Below, piece after piece: positions 43,874 through 53,596 of a stretch of 64,000 nt of DNA. How positions within the stretch are numbered: the first letter of the stretch is position 1; each line of letters starts with the position of its first letter. Origin of the DNA: Thermoanaerobacteraceae bacterium (lineage in GTDB: Bacteria; Bacillota; JADQBR01); the NCBI GenBank assembly GCA_017656305.1, contig JACDOG010000006.1, forward strand, positions 1-64,000, read 5' to 3'. Made by a program: the position numbers and the translations under genes. The notes beneath the pieces are model-generated. The model was given only the letters and a program-made list of their open reading frames with translations. It ran no database searches and had not been told where the DNA came from.

Positions 43874-43967
43874 CTCTCATGGCTAATGGTAACAAGGAGG
43901 AACCATTAGGCCGAGCGGCAAGCAGAACGAGGCGACCATGAGGCTGGAGGCGGGGCGAACCAGAGAG
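43874..43967 (+). other. Candidate structured RNA in the leader of the SpoIVFA-like gene
   Basis: The 347 bases between rodA and the next gene hold the palindrome above and this foldable stretch. CTCATGG (43876-43882) pairs with CCATGAG (43936-43942); inside, CTAATGGT (43883-43890) pairs perfectly with ACCATTAG (43902-43909), leaving a loop that shows AAGGAGG. CTGG/CCAG (43944-43947 with 43960-43963) forms a third stem, and CTCTC/GAGAG (43874-43878 with 43963-43967) could compete with the first. I cannot match it to a known riboswitch class. The rest of the interval shows no convincing gene. Confidence 0.4.
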
Positions 43968-44115
43968 GGAAAACATATCTGCGTACACTACCTGCCGTAT
44001 CTGATACATGGTGGGGATTAATGAAGAGCTAATAAGGGGTTGTTAAATTTAGGAATAATCTCCTGCCGGCATTAATATAATTTTAGCGATAATGCATGTC
44101 CTTTGAGGTGATTAA

Positions 44116-44766
44116 ATGAAGTTAAGGAGATTATTCCGGAAACGTTTTACGAAAAACTTTGCCCCTGCACGGAGCATCCCGCGAAAGCCCGGGGCGGCAA
44201 AGAAGAGAAGCAAGCTGTTGAGGGCCTTGGGCCTGGTAATCATGTTGCTGGGGCTGCTCCAGGTTTCTCACCCGTCGGTACGCGGTATTCAAAAACAGAC
44301 TGTCAAGCTGCTGACCTCCCCGGATGTGGACTGGACGCCCCTACTGAACAACTGGGTGACCTCCGGCATCTGGCAGGATAGCTTTGAAAAACATGTGTTC
44401 AATCAAACTGCACCGGAAATAATGGAGCTTCCCGTATCCGGTAAAATAGAGCGTCCTTTTAGTGCGGCTGAAAATCATTACGGCATAGATATTTTCACAA
44501 AGGAAGGTGCTCTGGTTAAAGCGTCCCTGGCTGGTGAGGTGATACCGTTTAGTTCTGGCCCCTCTGACAGGGCGGTGGCACTGCGGCACAGCAACAACCG
44601 GGTGACCATCTATTCGGGATTGAAAAACATCACCGTAGAAATTGGCCAGAAGGTGCCGCAGGGCAAGGTGCTGGGAATTGCCGAGAAGATGCTGCATTTT
44701 GAGGTGCGCGTTGACAACCGGCCGGTTGATCCCCTGCCGTACCTGTCGGCAGCGGAAAGACTGTAG
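44116..44766 (+). CDS. SpoIVFA-like M23-domain protein with a degenerate metal site
   Basis: A 216-residue bitopic protein: basic N-terminus (1-35), one membrane helix (about 36-53), extracytoplasmic linker and a C-terminal M23/LytM-type domain (about 105-210). The H121-x-x-x-D125 motif is present, but the second metal motif HxH reads M192-L-H194, so one ligand is lost and peptidase activity is doubtful. In Bacillus the similar SpoIVFA sits near minCD and partners the SpoIVFB protease that activates pro-sigma-K; here SpoIVFB does not follow. ATG after TTTGAGGTGA. It may be a scaffold in sporulation or a wall-binding protein. Confidence 0.75.
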   Translation: MKLRRLFRKRFTKNFAPARSIPRKPGAAKKRSKLLRALGLVIMLLGLLQVSHPSVRGIQKQTVKLLTSPDVDWTPLLNNWVTSGIWQDSFEKHVFNQTAPEIMELPVSGKIERPFSAAENHYGIDIFTKEGALVKASLAGEVIPFSSGPSDRAVALRHSNNRVTIYSGLKNITVEIGQKVPQGKVLGIAEKMLHFEVRVDNRPVDPLPYLSAAERL

Positions 44767-44858
44767 CGGCAAACCGGATACTGGTTTGCATGGTTAAATC
44801 GCCGCTTCTTCATATCCACCTACTATTTTTTAGTGTTAGCCTGCTGTTAAATAGTGTT

Positions 44859-44888
44859 AATTGCCCTATCCCGGGCAATTTCTTTTTA
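44859..44888 (+). terminator. Terminator after the SpoIVFA-like gene
   Basis: Stem AATTGCCC (44859-44866) with GGGCAATT (44873-44880), then TCTTTTT. Confidence 0.82.
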
Positions 44889-44993
44889 TCTTTAGAGAGC
44901 TAAAAGGAAAATACTGCCTTCTTGTTGAAATTTATAAAGAAGGCAATAATAATATAGATACGAATATATTTTTTAAATATTAGGAGGCATTCT

Positions 44994-46868
44994 ATGCAGC
45001 AGTATATTCGTGACAGAATTTTACCAACCGTGCAAAAACCTGCCAGGTACATGGGCAATGAATGGAATATAGTCAAGAAATCTTGGGAAGATGTCAAAGT
45101 AAAAATGGCATTTGCTTTTCCCGATGTCTATGAAGTGGGTATGTCCCATTTAGGCCTGCAGATTTTATACGGCCTGGTAAATGAACAGCCGGATTTTCTG
45201 TTGGAACGGGTATTTGCGCCGTGGGTGGATATGGAGGAAAGACTGAGAAAAAAGGAAATTCCGTTGTTTTCTCTGGAATCCTACCACCCGCTTAAGGATT
45301 TTCACGTTATCGGCTTTACGCTTCAGTATGAAATGAGCTATACCAATATATTAAATATGTTAAATATGGCACAACTGCCGCTGCTCAGTGAAGAGAGGCC
45401 TCACGGGCCCCTGGTTATCGGCGGCGGTCCCTGTGCCGTAAACCCTGAACCGCTGGCGCCGTTTTTTGACTGCTTTTTGCTGGGCGATAGTGAAGAGATG
45501 CTGCTGGAAGTTTTAGAGGTGGTAGGCAAATATGTTGAGGGAGAAGGTAAGGTTCGAAAAGAACCGTTATTGAAAGAGCTGGCCGGTATTCAGGGGGTGT
45601 ATGTACCGTCCTTTTACCGGGTGCAGTACAGGGAAGACGGTACAGTGGACAACGTTACACCGGTCAACGAGGCTGCACCGGAAAGAGTGAAGCGGCGTGT
45701 GTTGGACGACCTGGACCGGTCCTATTTTCCGGTGAAGCCCATTGTGCCTTACACGGAAGTGGTTCACGACCGGATGATGCTGGAGGTAATGCGGGGCTGT
45801 ACCAGGGGGTGCCGCTTTTGCCAGGCGGGAATGGTTTACCGCCCGGTCAGGGAGCGCAGGATGGAAACGCTCCTGAAACAGGCTGAAGAGCTGGTAGCCC
45901 ATACGGGGCATGAAGAAATATCCCTGACCTCTTTAAGCACGGCCGATTACTCCTGCGTACGGCCTTTGATTAGCACGCTGCTGGATACGTACCAGGACCG
46001 GGGCATCAACGTGGCCTTGCCTTCGCTGCGGGTGGATGCTTTTTCCGTGGATTTGGCTCGGGAAGTGCAGAAAGTGAGAAAAAGCGGCCTTACTTTTGCC
46101 CCGGAGGCCGGGAGCCAGAGGCTGCGCGATGTCATCAACAAGAATGTCCGGGAAGAGGATTTGCTATCTGCCGTAACCGGGGCATTTAAGGCCGGGTGGA
46201 CCGGTATTAAGCTCTATTTCATGATTGGGTTGCCCACGGAAACGGAGGGAGATTTGCTGGAAATTGCCCGCCTGGCCAAGGAAGTGCTGGCCATCGGGCG
46301 GAGGGAACTGAAGGAACAGGGTAAAAAAGCAAAACCAACGGTTACTGTCAGCGTTTCTTCTTTTGTCCCCAAAGCACACACGCCTTTTCAATTTGAACCG
46401 CAGGATGACCGTCAGGTATTAAAGGAGAAACAGGAGCTGCTGGCCCGGCATCTTCGCGAAAAAGGCCTAAAATTTAAGTGGCACAACCGGGAAATGAGTT
46501 TTTTGGAAGCCGTCTTTGCCCGGGGCAGCAGGAAACTGGCCGGGACGATTTTGGCGGCATGGAAAAACGGCTGCCGGTTTGACAGCTGGGAAGAACATTT
46601 TAATTTTGACAGGTGGCAGGCTGCCTTTGAGCAGACTGGTGTGAATCCGGATTTCTTTGCCAACAGAAGGGTAGATTATGATGAAGTGCTGCCGTGGGAC
46701 CACATTGATGTAGGTGTCAGCAAGCGCTATCTTATCAAGGAACACCGGCGTGCCATAGAAGAAAGCACCACCAGTGACTGTCGGTGGGATGGCTGTACTG
46801 GCTGTGCCATTTGCCAGCGTTTTGGTGTGGATAATCGGCTGTGGGGTGAGCGGCATGCAACTGATTAG
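44994..46868 (+). CDS. B12-binding-type radical SAM protein (TIGR03960 family)
   Basis: A 624-residue protein. The N-terminal B12-binding-like domain (about 35-180) leads to a radical SAM domain with cluster ligands C269, C273 and C276 (MRGCTRGCRFC). The C-terminus has another cysteine group (C596, C601, C604, C607) that may hold a second cluster. The family is always coupled with the DUF2344 protein that follows, here overlapping by 14 bases, and often with rng-rplU-rpmA. The reaction is not established; a modification of ribosomal components or RNA has been suggested by context only. ATG after TAGGAGG. Confidence 0.9.
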   Translation: MQQYIRDRILPTVQKPARYMGNEWNIVKKSWEDVKVKMAFAFPDVYEVGMSHLGLQILYGLVNEQPDFLLERVFAPWVDMEERLRKKEIPLFSLESYHPLKDFHVIGFTLQYEMSYTNILNMLNMAQLPLLSEERPHGPLVIGGGPCAVNPEPLAPFFDCFLLGDSEEMLLEVLEVVGKYVEGEGKVRKEPLLKELAGIQGVYVPSFYRVQYREDGTVDNVTPVNEAAPERVKRRVLDDLDRSYFPVKPIVPYTEVVHDRMMLEVMRGCTRGCRFCQAGMVYRPVRERRMETLLKQAEELVAHTGHEEISLTSLSTADYSCVRPLISTLLDTYQDRGINVALPSLRVDAFSVDLAREVQKVRKSGLTFAPEAGSQRLRDVINKNVREEDLLSAVTGAFKAGWTGIKLYFMIGLPTETEGDLLEIARLAKEVLAIGRRELKEQGKKAKPTVTVSVSSFVPKAHTPFQFEPQDDRQVLKEKQELLARHLREKGLKFKWHNREMSFLEAVFARGSRKLAGTILAAWKNGCRFDSWEEHFNFDRWQAAFEQTGVNPDFFANRRVDYDEVLPWDHIDVGVSKRYLIKEHRRAIEESTTSDCRWDGCTGCAICQRFGVDNRLWGERHATD

Positions 46869-47544
46869 AATTAAGTTTGCCAAAGGTGAAGAACTGCGAT
46901 TTTTATCGCATCTGGATTTGATGCGCACCGTGCAGCGAATTTTCCGGCGGGCCCGACTGCCCCTGGCCTATTCTCAGGGGTTTAACCCGCACCCGAAAAT
47001 AGCCTACTCGCCGGCGTTGCCCGTAGGAGTGACCAGCGACACTGAGTACCTGGATGTAGAGCTGGCGGAAAAGCTGCAGCTGCGGGAAATCAAAAAGAAA
47101 CTAGTTGAGCAGTCGCCGCCCGGATTGGAAATAAAGGAACTGGTGGAAATTAAACCGGAAGCAAGGGCGTTAAATGTGGTAATAAATCGTGCCGAGTATG
47201 AGGTCCGGGGTGACATAAATATTTCCCGGGACCAGTGTGCCGCTTGCCTGGAAAAACTGCTGGCAAAACGGGAAATTTTAGTGAAGAAAACCACCAAAAA
47301 AGGAATGAAAGAGAAAAATATCCGCCCGGGAATTTTTAATCTTGAGTGTGCGGAAGACCAATCCGGACCGTACCTGAAAATGCTAGTGCTAGCCGGAAGC
47401 CTGGGCAATGTGCGGCCGGAACAGGTGCTGGAAGCTATTGACAAGGAATGTGCCCTGCGGGTTGATACACCCCGTATAAAACGCACGGGTTTGTACATAT
47501 TTGACGGGGAACGGTACTTGTCCCCGCTAGCTGAAGGTTGTTAA
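46855..47544 (+). CDS. DUF2344 / TIGR03936 family protein
   Basis: A 229-residue protein starting at ATG 46855, inside the end of the radical SAM gene, with GGGGTGAG as ribosome binding site. Family landmarks are LRFLSHLDLMRTVQR and YSQGFNPHPKIAYSPALPVG near the N-terminus. It is the constant partner of TIGR03960 proteins (in some species the two are fused). Function unknown; translational coupling argues for a complex. Confidence 0.9.
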   Translation: MQLIRIKFAKGEELRFLSHLDLMRTVQRIFRRARLPLAYSQGFNPHPKIAYSPALPVGVTSDTEYLDVELAEKLQLREIKKKLVEQSPPGLEIKELVEIKPEARALNVVINRAEYEVRGDINISRDQCAACLEKLLAKREILVKKTTKKGMKEKNIRPGIFNLECAEDQSGPYLKMLVLAGSLGNVRPEQVLEAIDKECALRVDTPRIKRTGLYIFDGERYLSPLAEGC

Positions 47545-47557
47545 GGAGTGGAAGTGG

Positions 47558-49243
47558 ATGTATAAGGAAATCATTGTCCACGTTGATGACCAGGAGACCA
47601 CAGTAGCACTGCTGGAGGATCAACGTGTGGCGGAAGTTTATCTGGAACGCTCGTTGAGCCAGCGTTTGGTGGGAAATATTTACAAAGGTAAGGTGGAAAA
47701 TGTCCTGCCGGGCATGCAGGCGGCATTCGTAGATATTGGCCTGGAGAAAAACGCTTTTCTATATGTGGAGGATGCTATCAGACAGGACCAGCAAAAACAA
47801 CTGGGCAGTGATAAATTGACCATAAGTGATGTGGTTAAGCAGGGGCAGGAAATTATCGTGCAGATTGTTAAGGAACCGATCGGAACCAAAGGAGCACGGG
47901 TGACGCGCAATATTACCCTGCCCGGACGCAACGTGGTGCTCATGCCCACGGTGAGTTACGTGGGTATATCCCGACGTATTGCAAACGAAGGGGAACGGGA
48001 ACGCCTGCGGCAGCTGGCGGAAGAGATCAAGCCCGACGACATGGGGGTAATTGTACGTACGGTTGCTGATGGGATCAGTGCCGAGGAAATGGCCGAGGAT
48101 ATTGAAACCCTGGTAACTTTGTGGAAGCAGATTCAAATCAAGGCAGCACGAACTCCGGCACCCAATATAATCCACAAGGACCTGGAGCTTATCCAGCGAA
48201 TCTTGCGAGACCTATTTACCGAGGATGTGGACCGGTTCCTGGTTAATTCCCCGCTGACTTACGAGAAAGTAATGGAAGCCTTATCGTTCATTGCTCCCGA
48301 GTTAAAGAATAAAGTGAGTCTGGTGCGTGAGGAAAACCTGCTGGAAAAATACAATGTACGTCAGGAATTAACCCGGGCCCTGGAACGAAAGGTGTGGCTG
48401 AAATGCGGGGGTTACATCATTATTGACCAGATGGAGGCCCTGACTGCCATTGATGTCAATACTGGAAAATACGTGGGCAGCTGCAACCTTGAGGATACTG
48501 TTTTAAAAACCAACCTGGAAGCAGCGGTGGAGATAGCCCGCCAGATACGCCTGCGTAATATTGGCGGCATCATTGTCATTGATTTTATCGACATGTCGCA
48601 GCAGGAACACTGGGACCAGGTTTTACAGGCCCTGGAAGAGGAACTGAAACATGATAAGATGCGCACTAATGTTCTGGGATTAACCCAACTGTGCCTGGTG
48701 GAACTGACCAGGAAAAAGGTGCGGCAGAGCCTGAAAAGCATTATGCAGAAAGACTGTCCCTATTGTAACGGTGATGGGAAAGTGCTGTCTGAGGATACCG
48801 TCAGCCTGCGTGCGTACCGCGACATTTTGGACATGGCCGAGCGCACGCAGGCCCCGGCAATTTCTGTTACGGCACATCCGCTGGTGGCAGCACATTTGAT
48901 TGGCAGTGGGGGCAGCGCTTTGCGGGCTTTGGAAGAGGAAACGGGAAAACAGATTTTGATTACAGGCAGGGAAGAGATGCATATTGAAGATGTCGAGATC
49001 AGGACGGTTTATGACCATGCCGAAATAGAAAGATTGGCATTGCCTGTGAAGGAAGGCGAGGTTTACACGGTAAAAGTGGAAGAACCGCATATGGGTAATC
49101 CTTTTGACGGCGTCGGGCGGGTGAACGGCTTTGTCATCGACGTGGAAGGCGGCGGCCCTCTGGTCGGCCAGGAAGTAGACGTAAAAATCAACAGGGTATT
49201 TCGCACCTATGCGCGGGCGGAAGTGATAAATGGCAAACGTTAG
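47558..49243 (+). CDS. rng: Ribonuclease G/E family protein with C-terminal TRAM domain
   Basis: A 561-residue endoribonuclease of the RNase E/G family. The N-terminal S1 domain (about 37-120) is followed by the catalytic region with the metal-binding aspartates in ALTAIDVNTGKYVG and IIVIDFIDM, and the zinc-link motif CPYCNGDG. The C-terminus (about 500-558, EGEVYTVKVEEPH to the basic end) is a TRAM-type RNA-binding domain, as in many Clostridia. It acts in rRNA maturation and mRNA decay. ATG after AAGGAGTGG; it precedes rplU. Confidence 0.95.
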   Translation: MYKEIIVHVDDQETTVALLEDQRVAEVYLERSLSQRLVGNIYKGKVENVLPGMQAAFVDIGLEKNAFLYVEDAIRQDQQKQLGSDKLTISDVVKQGQEIIVQIVKEPIGTKGARVTRNITLPGRNVVLMPTVSYVGISRRIANEGERERLRQLAEEIKPDDMGVIVRTVADGISAEEMAEDIETLVTLWKQIQIKAARTPAPNIIHKDLELIQRILRDLFTEDVDRFLVNSPLTYEKVMEALSFIAPELKNKVSLVREENLLEKYNVRQELTRALERKVWLKCGGYIIIDQMEALTAIDVNTGKYVGSCNLEDTVLKTNLEAAVEIARQIRLRNIGGIIVIDFIDMSQQEHWDQVLQALEEELKHDKMRTNVLGLTQLCLVELTRKKVRQSLKSIMQKDCPYCNGDGKVLSEDTVSLRAYRDILDMAERTQAPAISVTAHPLVAAHLIGSGGSALRALEEETGKQILITGREEMHIEDVEIRTVYDHAEIERLALPVKEGEVYTVKVEEPHMGNPFDGVGRVNGFVIDVEGGGPLVGQEVDVKINRVFRTYARAEVINGKR

Positions 49244-49260
49244 AATAGATTACGCACTTC

Positions 49261-49290
49261 TTGACAATGGTACTGTTTTTTTGATAAACT
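49261..49290 (+). promoter_or_regulatory. Promoter of the rplU operon
   Basis: TTGACA (49261-49266), 18-base spacer, TAAACT (49285-49290). Confidence 0.75.
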
Positions 49291-49296
49291 TTATGG

Positions 49297-49375
49297 TTGT
49301 AAGTGTTCGTTTTAAAACCGCTCGATAAAGGTTTAAACCACAGTTTATGTGTACCTTTTATCGGCGAGTCTTTGA
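49297..49375 (+). ncRNA. L21 leader (ribosomal protein leader)
   Basis: A long hairpin before rplU: CTCGATAAAGGT (49321-49332) pairs with ACCTTTTATCG...CGAG (49353-49368) with a small bulge. Position and shape match the Firmicutes L21 leader, thought to let L21 (or its operon partners) control its own synthesis. Limits are approximate. Confidence 0.75.
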
Positions 49376-49393
49376 CGAGGAGGTGTGGCAGTG

Positions 49394-49705
49394 ATGTATG
49401 CAATTATTGAGACAGGTGGTAAGCAGTATCGAGTTAGCGAGGGCGATGTAATTTTTGTGGAAAAGCTGGACGCGCAGGAAGGAGACGTAGTGGAAGTAGA
49501 CCGCGTGCTGGCTGTAAAAAAGGATGACGGTTTGAAAATCGGTACTCCTGTTGTGGAAAATGCCAAGGTTTCCTTAAAAGTTGAAAAACAGGGTAAAGGT
49601 AAGAAAATTATCGTATTTAAGTACAAACCCAAGAAAAACTACCGCCGTAAGCAGGGACACCGTCAGCCTTACACCAAGGTAAGGGTAGAAAAAATTGAGG
49701 CCTAG
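49394..49705 (+). CDS. rplU: 50S ribosomal protein L21
   Basis: A 103-residue ribosomal protein: [18 protein letters not shown] start, and the C-terminal [19 protein letters not shown]-type RNA-binding end. ATG at 49394 is 8 bases after GAGGAGGTG; the GTG at 49385 is part of that site. First gene of rplU-prp-rpmA. Confidence 0.98.
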   Translation: MYAIIETGGKQYRVSEGDVIFVEKLDAQEGDVVEVDRVLAVKKDDGLKIGTPVVENAKVSLKVEKQGKGKKIIVFKYKPKKNYRRKQGHRQPYTKVRVEKIEA

Positions 49706-49707
49706 TG

Positions 49708-50040
49708 ATGATTGAGGTAAGGTTTTTCACTGACAGGGAAGGTAGCATTACTTCCTTTTCCGTAGAAGGGCATGCTGGCTATGCCGAACACGGTAAGGAT
49801 ATCGTGTGTGCTGCGGTATCTGCTATCACCCAAACTGCTGTTCTGGGTTTGGAAGAATATGCAGGTATCGCACCGGAAGTGATACAAAAAAAGGGTAAGC
49901 TTTACTGCAAACTTCCTGAAGACCTGACATGTGAACAGAGAAAGGCTTCGGAAGCTATTTTAAAAACCTGTTACCTGGGAATTGTAGCGACGCGGGAAAG
50001 TTACTCCCGGTACCTAACCGTGGAAGTTGTTAAGAGTTAG
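49708..50040 (+). CDS. prp: Ribosomal-processing cysteine protease Prp (YsxB)
   Basis: A 110-residue cysteine protease that removes the N-terminal extension of L27 in Firmicutes. The catalytic pair is H22 ([11 protein letters not shown]) and C34 ([10 protein letters not shown]), the same numbering as in the Staphylococcus enzyme. ATG at 49708 (or GTG 49705) directly after rplU. Its substrate, L27 with the uncut extension, is encoded by the next gene. Confidence 0.95.
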   Translation: MIEVRFFTDREGSITSFSVEGHAGYAEHGKDIVCAAVSAITQTAVLGLEEYAGIAPEVIQKKGKLYCKLPEDLTCEQRKASEAILKTCYLGIVATRESYSRYLTVEVVKS

Positions 50041-50051
50041 GAGGTGGAATT

Positions 50052-50345
50052 ATGAGAAGAATGGACCTGCAGTTGTTTGCGCATAAAAAAGGTGTTGGTA
50101 GTTCCAAGAATGGCCGTGACAGTGAATCAAAAAGGCTGGGTGTGAAGCGTGGCGACGGCCAGTTTGTTAAGAGCGGTAACATCATCATGCGCCAGCGCGG
50201 CACCAAAATTCACCCTGGTCTCAATGTTGGCATCGGTAAGGATGATACGCTGTTTGCTCTGGTAGATGGCTATGTAAAATTTGAAGCTAAAGGCAAGACA
50301 AAAAAGCAAGTCAGTGTCGTACCGGTAACTGAAGCAGTTAGTTAA
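50052..50345 (+). CDS. rpmA: 50S ribosomal protein L27 with a Prp-cleavable N-terminus
   Basis: A 97-residue L27. It begins with a nine-residue extension ending LQLF, followed by [15 protein letters not shown]; Prp cuts between F9 and A10 so that the mature N-terminus can reach the peptidyl transferase centre. The rest is standard L27. ATG after TAGGAGGTGG. Confidence 0.98.
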   Translation: MRRMDLQLFAHKKGVGSSKNGRDSESKRLGVKRGDGQFVKSGNIIMRQRGTKIHPGLNVGIGKDDTLFALVDGYVKFEAKGKTKKQVSVVPVTEAVS

Positions 50346-50354
50346 TGGAAGTAG

Positions 50355-50382
50355 CCTCCTGGTGTTACACCAGGGGGTTTTT
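50355..50382 (+). terminator. Terminator after rpmA
   Basis: Ten-pair stem CCTCCTGGTG (50355-50364) with CACCAGGGGG (50368-50377), 3-base loop, then five T. It may only partly stop transcription into the Spo0B-like gene. Confidence 0.85.
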
Positions 50383-50442
50383 ACATGTGATTGGCGGGTT
50401 TTGCTCTGTTACAGGAACGTTAGGATTAAGGGGGCTTTTCGC

Positions 50443-50973
50443 ATGGACAAGCTGACTGCCCAGTGCATGAAGGTGATTCGCGGGCAAAAACACGACTTTC
50501 TTAACCACCTGCAGGTCATTTTCGGTTTGTTGCAGCTAGGGAAGAGTGACAAAGCGCTGCAGTATGTCAAGAAAACCATAGCCACCGTGCGGGCCAAAGG
50601 CGTGACCACAGTCTTGGAAGACAGGGACCTGGCGTTTTACCTCACGCTACTGGCCCAGGAAGCGGCTCAGTTTGCAGTGGACTGGCAGGTTGAGTTGGAA
50701 GAAGGTGCTGCAGGCCTTTTGCTGCCCGAAAGTACAACCACGGCACTTTACAGCCTGCTTTGGGCGGTGCTGGAACAGTTGGGTGAAGTGACCAAACAGG
50801 GGCAGAAGGCAGCAGTAACAGTACAGCTGCCGGCGGCCGGAAAGGAAAAACGTAAACTTGTCGTGACGGTGGTGCCGGCAGTACTGCAGGAGGAAAAGTG
50901 CCCGGAGTTGGAGGTTTTAAACGGGCGTGTCCAAAAACAGGAATCTCGGGTTCAGCTGGTTGTGTCGGTTTAG
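50443..50973 (+). CDS. Spo0B-like sporulation phosphotransferase
   Basis: A 176-residue protein. The N-terminal helical hairpin (about 8-60) is a SpoOB_a-type domain with the phospho-accepting histidine H17 in RGQKHDFLNHLQVIFGLLQL; the rest has a weak histidine-kinase-like fold without visible ATP motifs, as in Spo0B. The position between rpmA and obg is exactly that of spo0B in Bacillus, where it passes phosphate from Spo0F to Spo0A. Many Clostridia are said to lack a true Spo0B, so orthology rests on domain plus synteny. ATG at 50443 after AAGGGGG. Confidence 0.8.
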   Translation: MDKLTAQCMKVIRGQKHDFLNHLQVIFGLLQLGKSDKALQYVKKTIATVRAKGVTTVLEDRDLAFYLTLLAQEAAQFAVDWQVELEEGAAGLLLPESTTTALYSLLWAVLEQLGEVTKQGQKAAVTVQLPAAGKEKRKLVVTVVPAVLQEEKCPELEVLNGRVQKQESRVQLVVSV

Positions 50974-51052
50974 TTTGTCGAATGTTTCAATGCCCGCAGA
51001 CAGTGTTGGGCATAATAGAAATACGAGTGCGACAACTGGAAAAGTAAGGTGA

Positions 51053-52342
<1,290 letters not shown>

Positions 52343-52367
52343 CACGGTTAGCATAGTTAGTTAAATT

Positions 52368-52376
52368 ATGTTATAA
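52368..52376 (+). promoter_or_regulatory. Extended -10 promoter of proBA
   Basis: TGTTATAAT (TGN plus perfect TATAAT at 52371-52376), about 30 bases before proB; no clear -35, as is usual for extended -10 promoters. Confidence 0.6.
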
Positions 52377-52406
52377 TGTTTTCAATCTTATTTAGGGATG
52401 ATGCTT

Positions 52407-53531
52407 ATGGAGCGTAAGTGGTTAGCCGATGCCCGGCGGATAGTGGTAAAAGTGGGAACTCGGATAATTACTCACGAAACAGGTAAGTTGAATCTCGGGC
52501 GCATTGATAGGTTTGTCAGGGAAATAGCTGATTTGCTCAACAGTGGCCGGGAGATAATACTGGTAAGTTCCGGCGCCGTGGGAGCCGGGATGGGAAAGCT
52601 TGGTCTGAAACAAAAACCTAACACCATACCCGAAAAACAGGCCGTAGCCGCTGTCGGACAGGGGCTGTTGATGCATATTTATGAAAAGCTGTTTGCCGAG
52701 TACGGGTATGTGGTGGCCCAGGTGCTGCTGACTCGCGAGGATATGAGCGAACGGCGCCGTTATCTTAATGCCAGAAATGCACTGTTTAAACTGCTTAACT
52801 TCGGGGTTGTTCCCATTATCAATGAGAATGACACCATTGCGGTGGAGGAAATCCGGCTGGGCGACAACGATACCTTATCCGCCCTGGTAGCGGGGCTTGT
52901 GGATGCGGAGTTGCTGGTACTGTTATCCGATATTGATGGCCTGTATACTGCCAATCCCCGGGAAAACAGTGATGCCGAGCTGATAGAAGTGGTGGAGGAA
53001 ATAACCCCGGAGATTGAACAGCTGGCCGGGGGTGCTGGCAGCAAGGTAGGAACCGGGGGTATGGTGACCAAGCTGCAGGCGGCACGTATTGCCACCAACT
53101 CCGGTATTCCCATGGTGATTGCGGACGGCAAAAACCCGGGGGTATTGCGCCGGGTAATAGCAGGGGAAAAATGCGGTACCTTGTTTATACCGCAGGAAAA
53201 CAAGTTGCATGCAAGGAAAAGATGGATTGCCTTTAATTCCGATACCCACGGGTCGATAACCGTGGATCAAGGGGCCTATCGGGCCATAAAGGAACACGGA
53301 AAGAGCCTCCTGCCTATTGGAGTGATTTCCGTGGGAGGCTTTTTCGAACCGGGTAATGTGGTGCGTATTTTATCACCGGACGGCGAGGAGTTTGCCCGGG
53401 GCATTACCAATTATTCTTCGGAAGAATTGGACAAGATAAAAGGGAAAAAGAGTGGGGATATCGAACATATATTAGGCTATAAGGACTATGACGAAGTGGT
53501 ACACAGGGATAACCTGGCGTTGCGTTCTTAA
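52407..53531 (+). CDS. proB: Glutamate 5-kinase
   Basis: A 374-residue amino-acid kinase with a C-terminal PUA domain (about 280-365). Motifs: RIVVKVGTRI, ILVSSGAVGAG, INENDTIAVEEIRLGDNDTL and GTGGMVTKLQAA. It phosphorylates glutamate in proline synthesis. Three in-frame ATGs (52398, 52401, 52407) are possible; 52407 has the best spacing from AGGG. proA follows. Confidence 0.96.
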   Translation: MERKWLADARRIVVKVGTRIITHETGKLNLGRIDRFVREIADLLNSGREIILVSSGAVGAGMGKLGLKQKPNTIPEKQAVAAVGQGLLMHIYEKLFAEYGYVVAQVLLTREDMSERRRYLNARNALFKLLNFGVVPIINENDTIAVEEIRLGDNDTLSALVAGLVDAELLVLLSDIDGLYTANPRENSDAELIEVVEEITPEIEQLAGGAGSKVGTGGMVTKLQAARIATNSGIPMVIADGKNPGVLRRVIAGEKCGTLFIPQENKLHARKRWIAFNSDTHGSITVDQGAYRAIKEHGKSLLPIGVISVGGFFEPGNVVRILSPDGEEFARGITNYSSEELDKIKGKKSGDIEHILGYKDYDEVVHRDNLALRS

Positions 53532-53596
53532 ATCAATAGAAACCGGTGGCCGGAGGCTGGATGTCTCTGGTTCATTTTTGAAGGAGGTCATGGGTT

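Noticed and set aside
43861-44010. c-di-AMP (ydaO) riboswitch upstream of a wall-type gene
   Set aside because: GGAGGAACC and AATCCG recall that class, but the GGGTTAATC, CCGACAGCTAAC and other core parts are missing.
43938-44022. 27-codon frame in the leader of the SpoIVFA-like gene
   Set aside because: The AGGAGG upstream is about 38 bases away and the frame overlaps the foldable RNA; no sign of a real peptide.
43769-44115. CRISPR-like spacing of repeats
   Set aside because: No regularly spaced direct repeats are present here or anywhere else in the window.
46774-46854. Longer start for the DUF2344 protein
   Set aside because: The added 27 residues lie in the radical SAM coding region and are absent from the family; ATG 46855 has the ribosome binding site.
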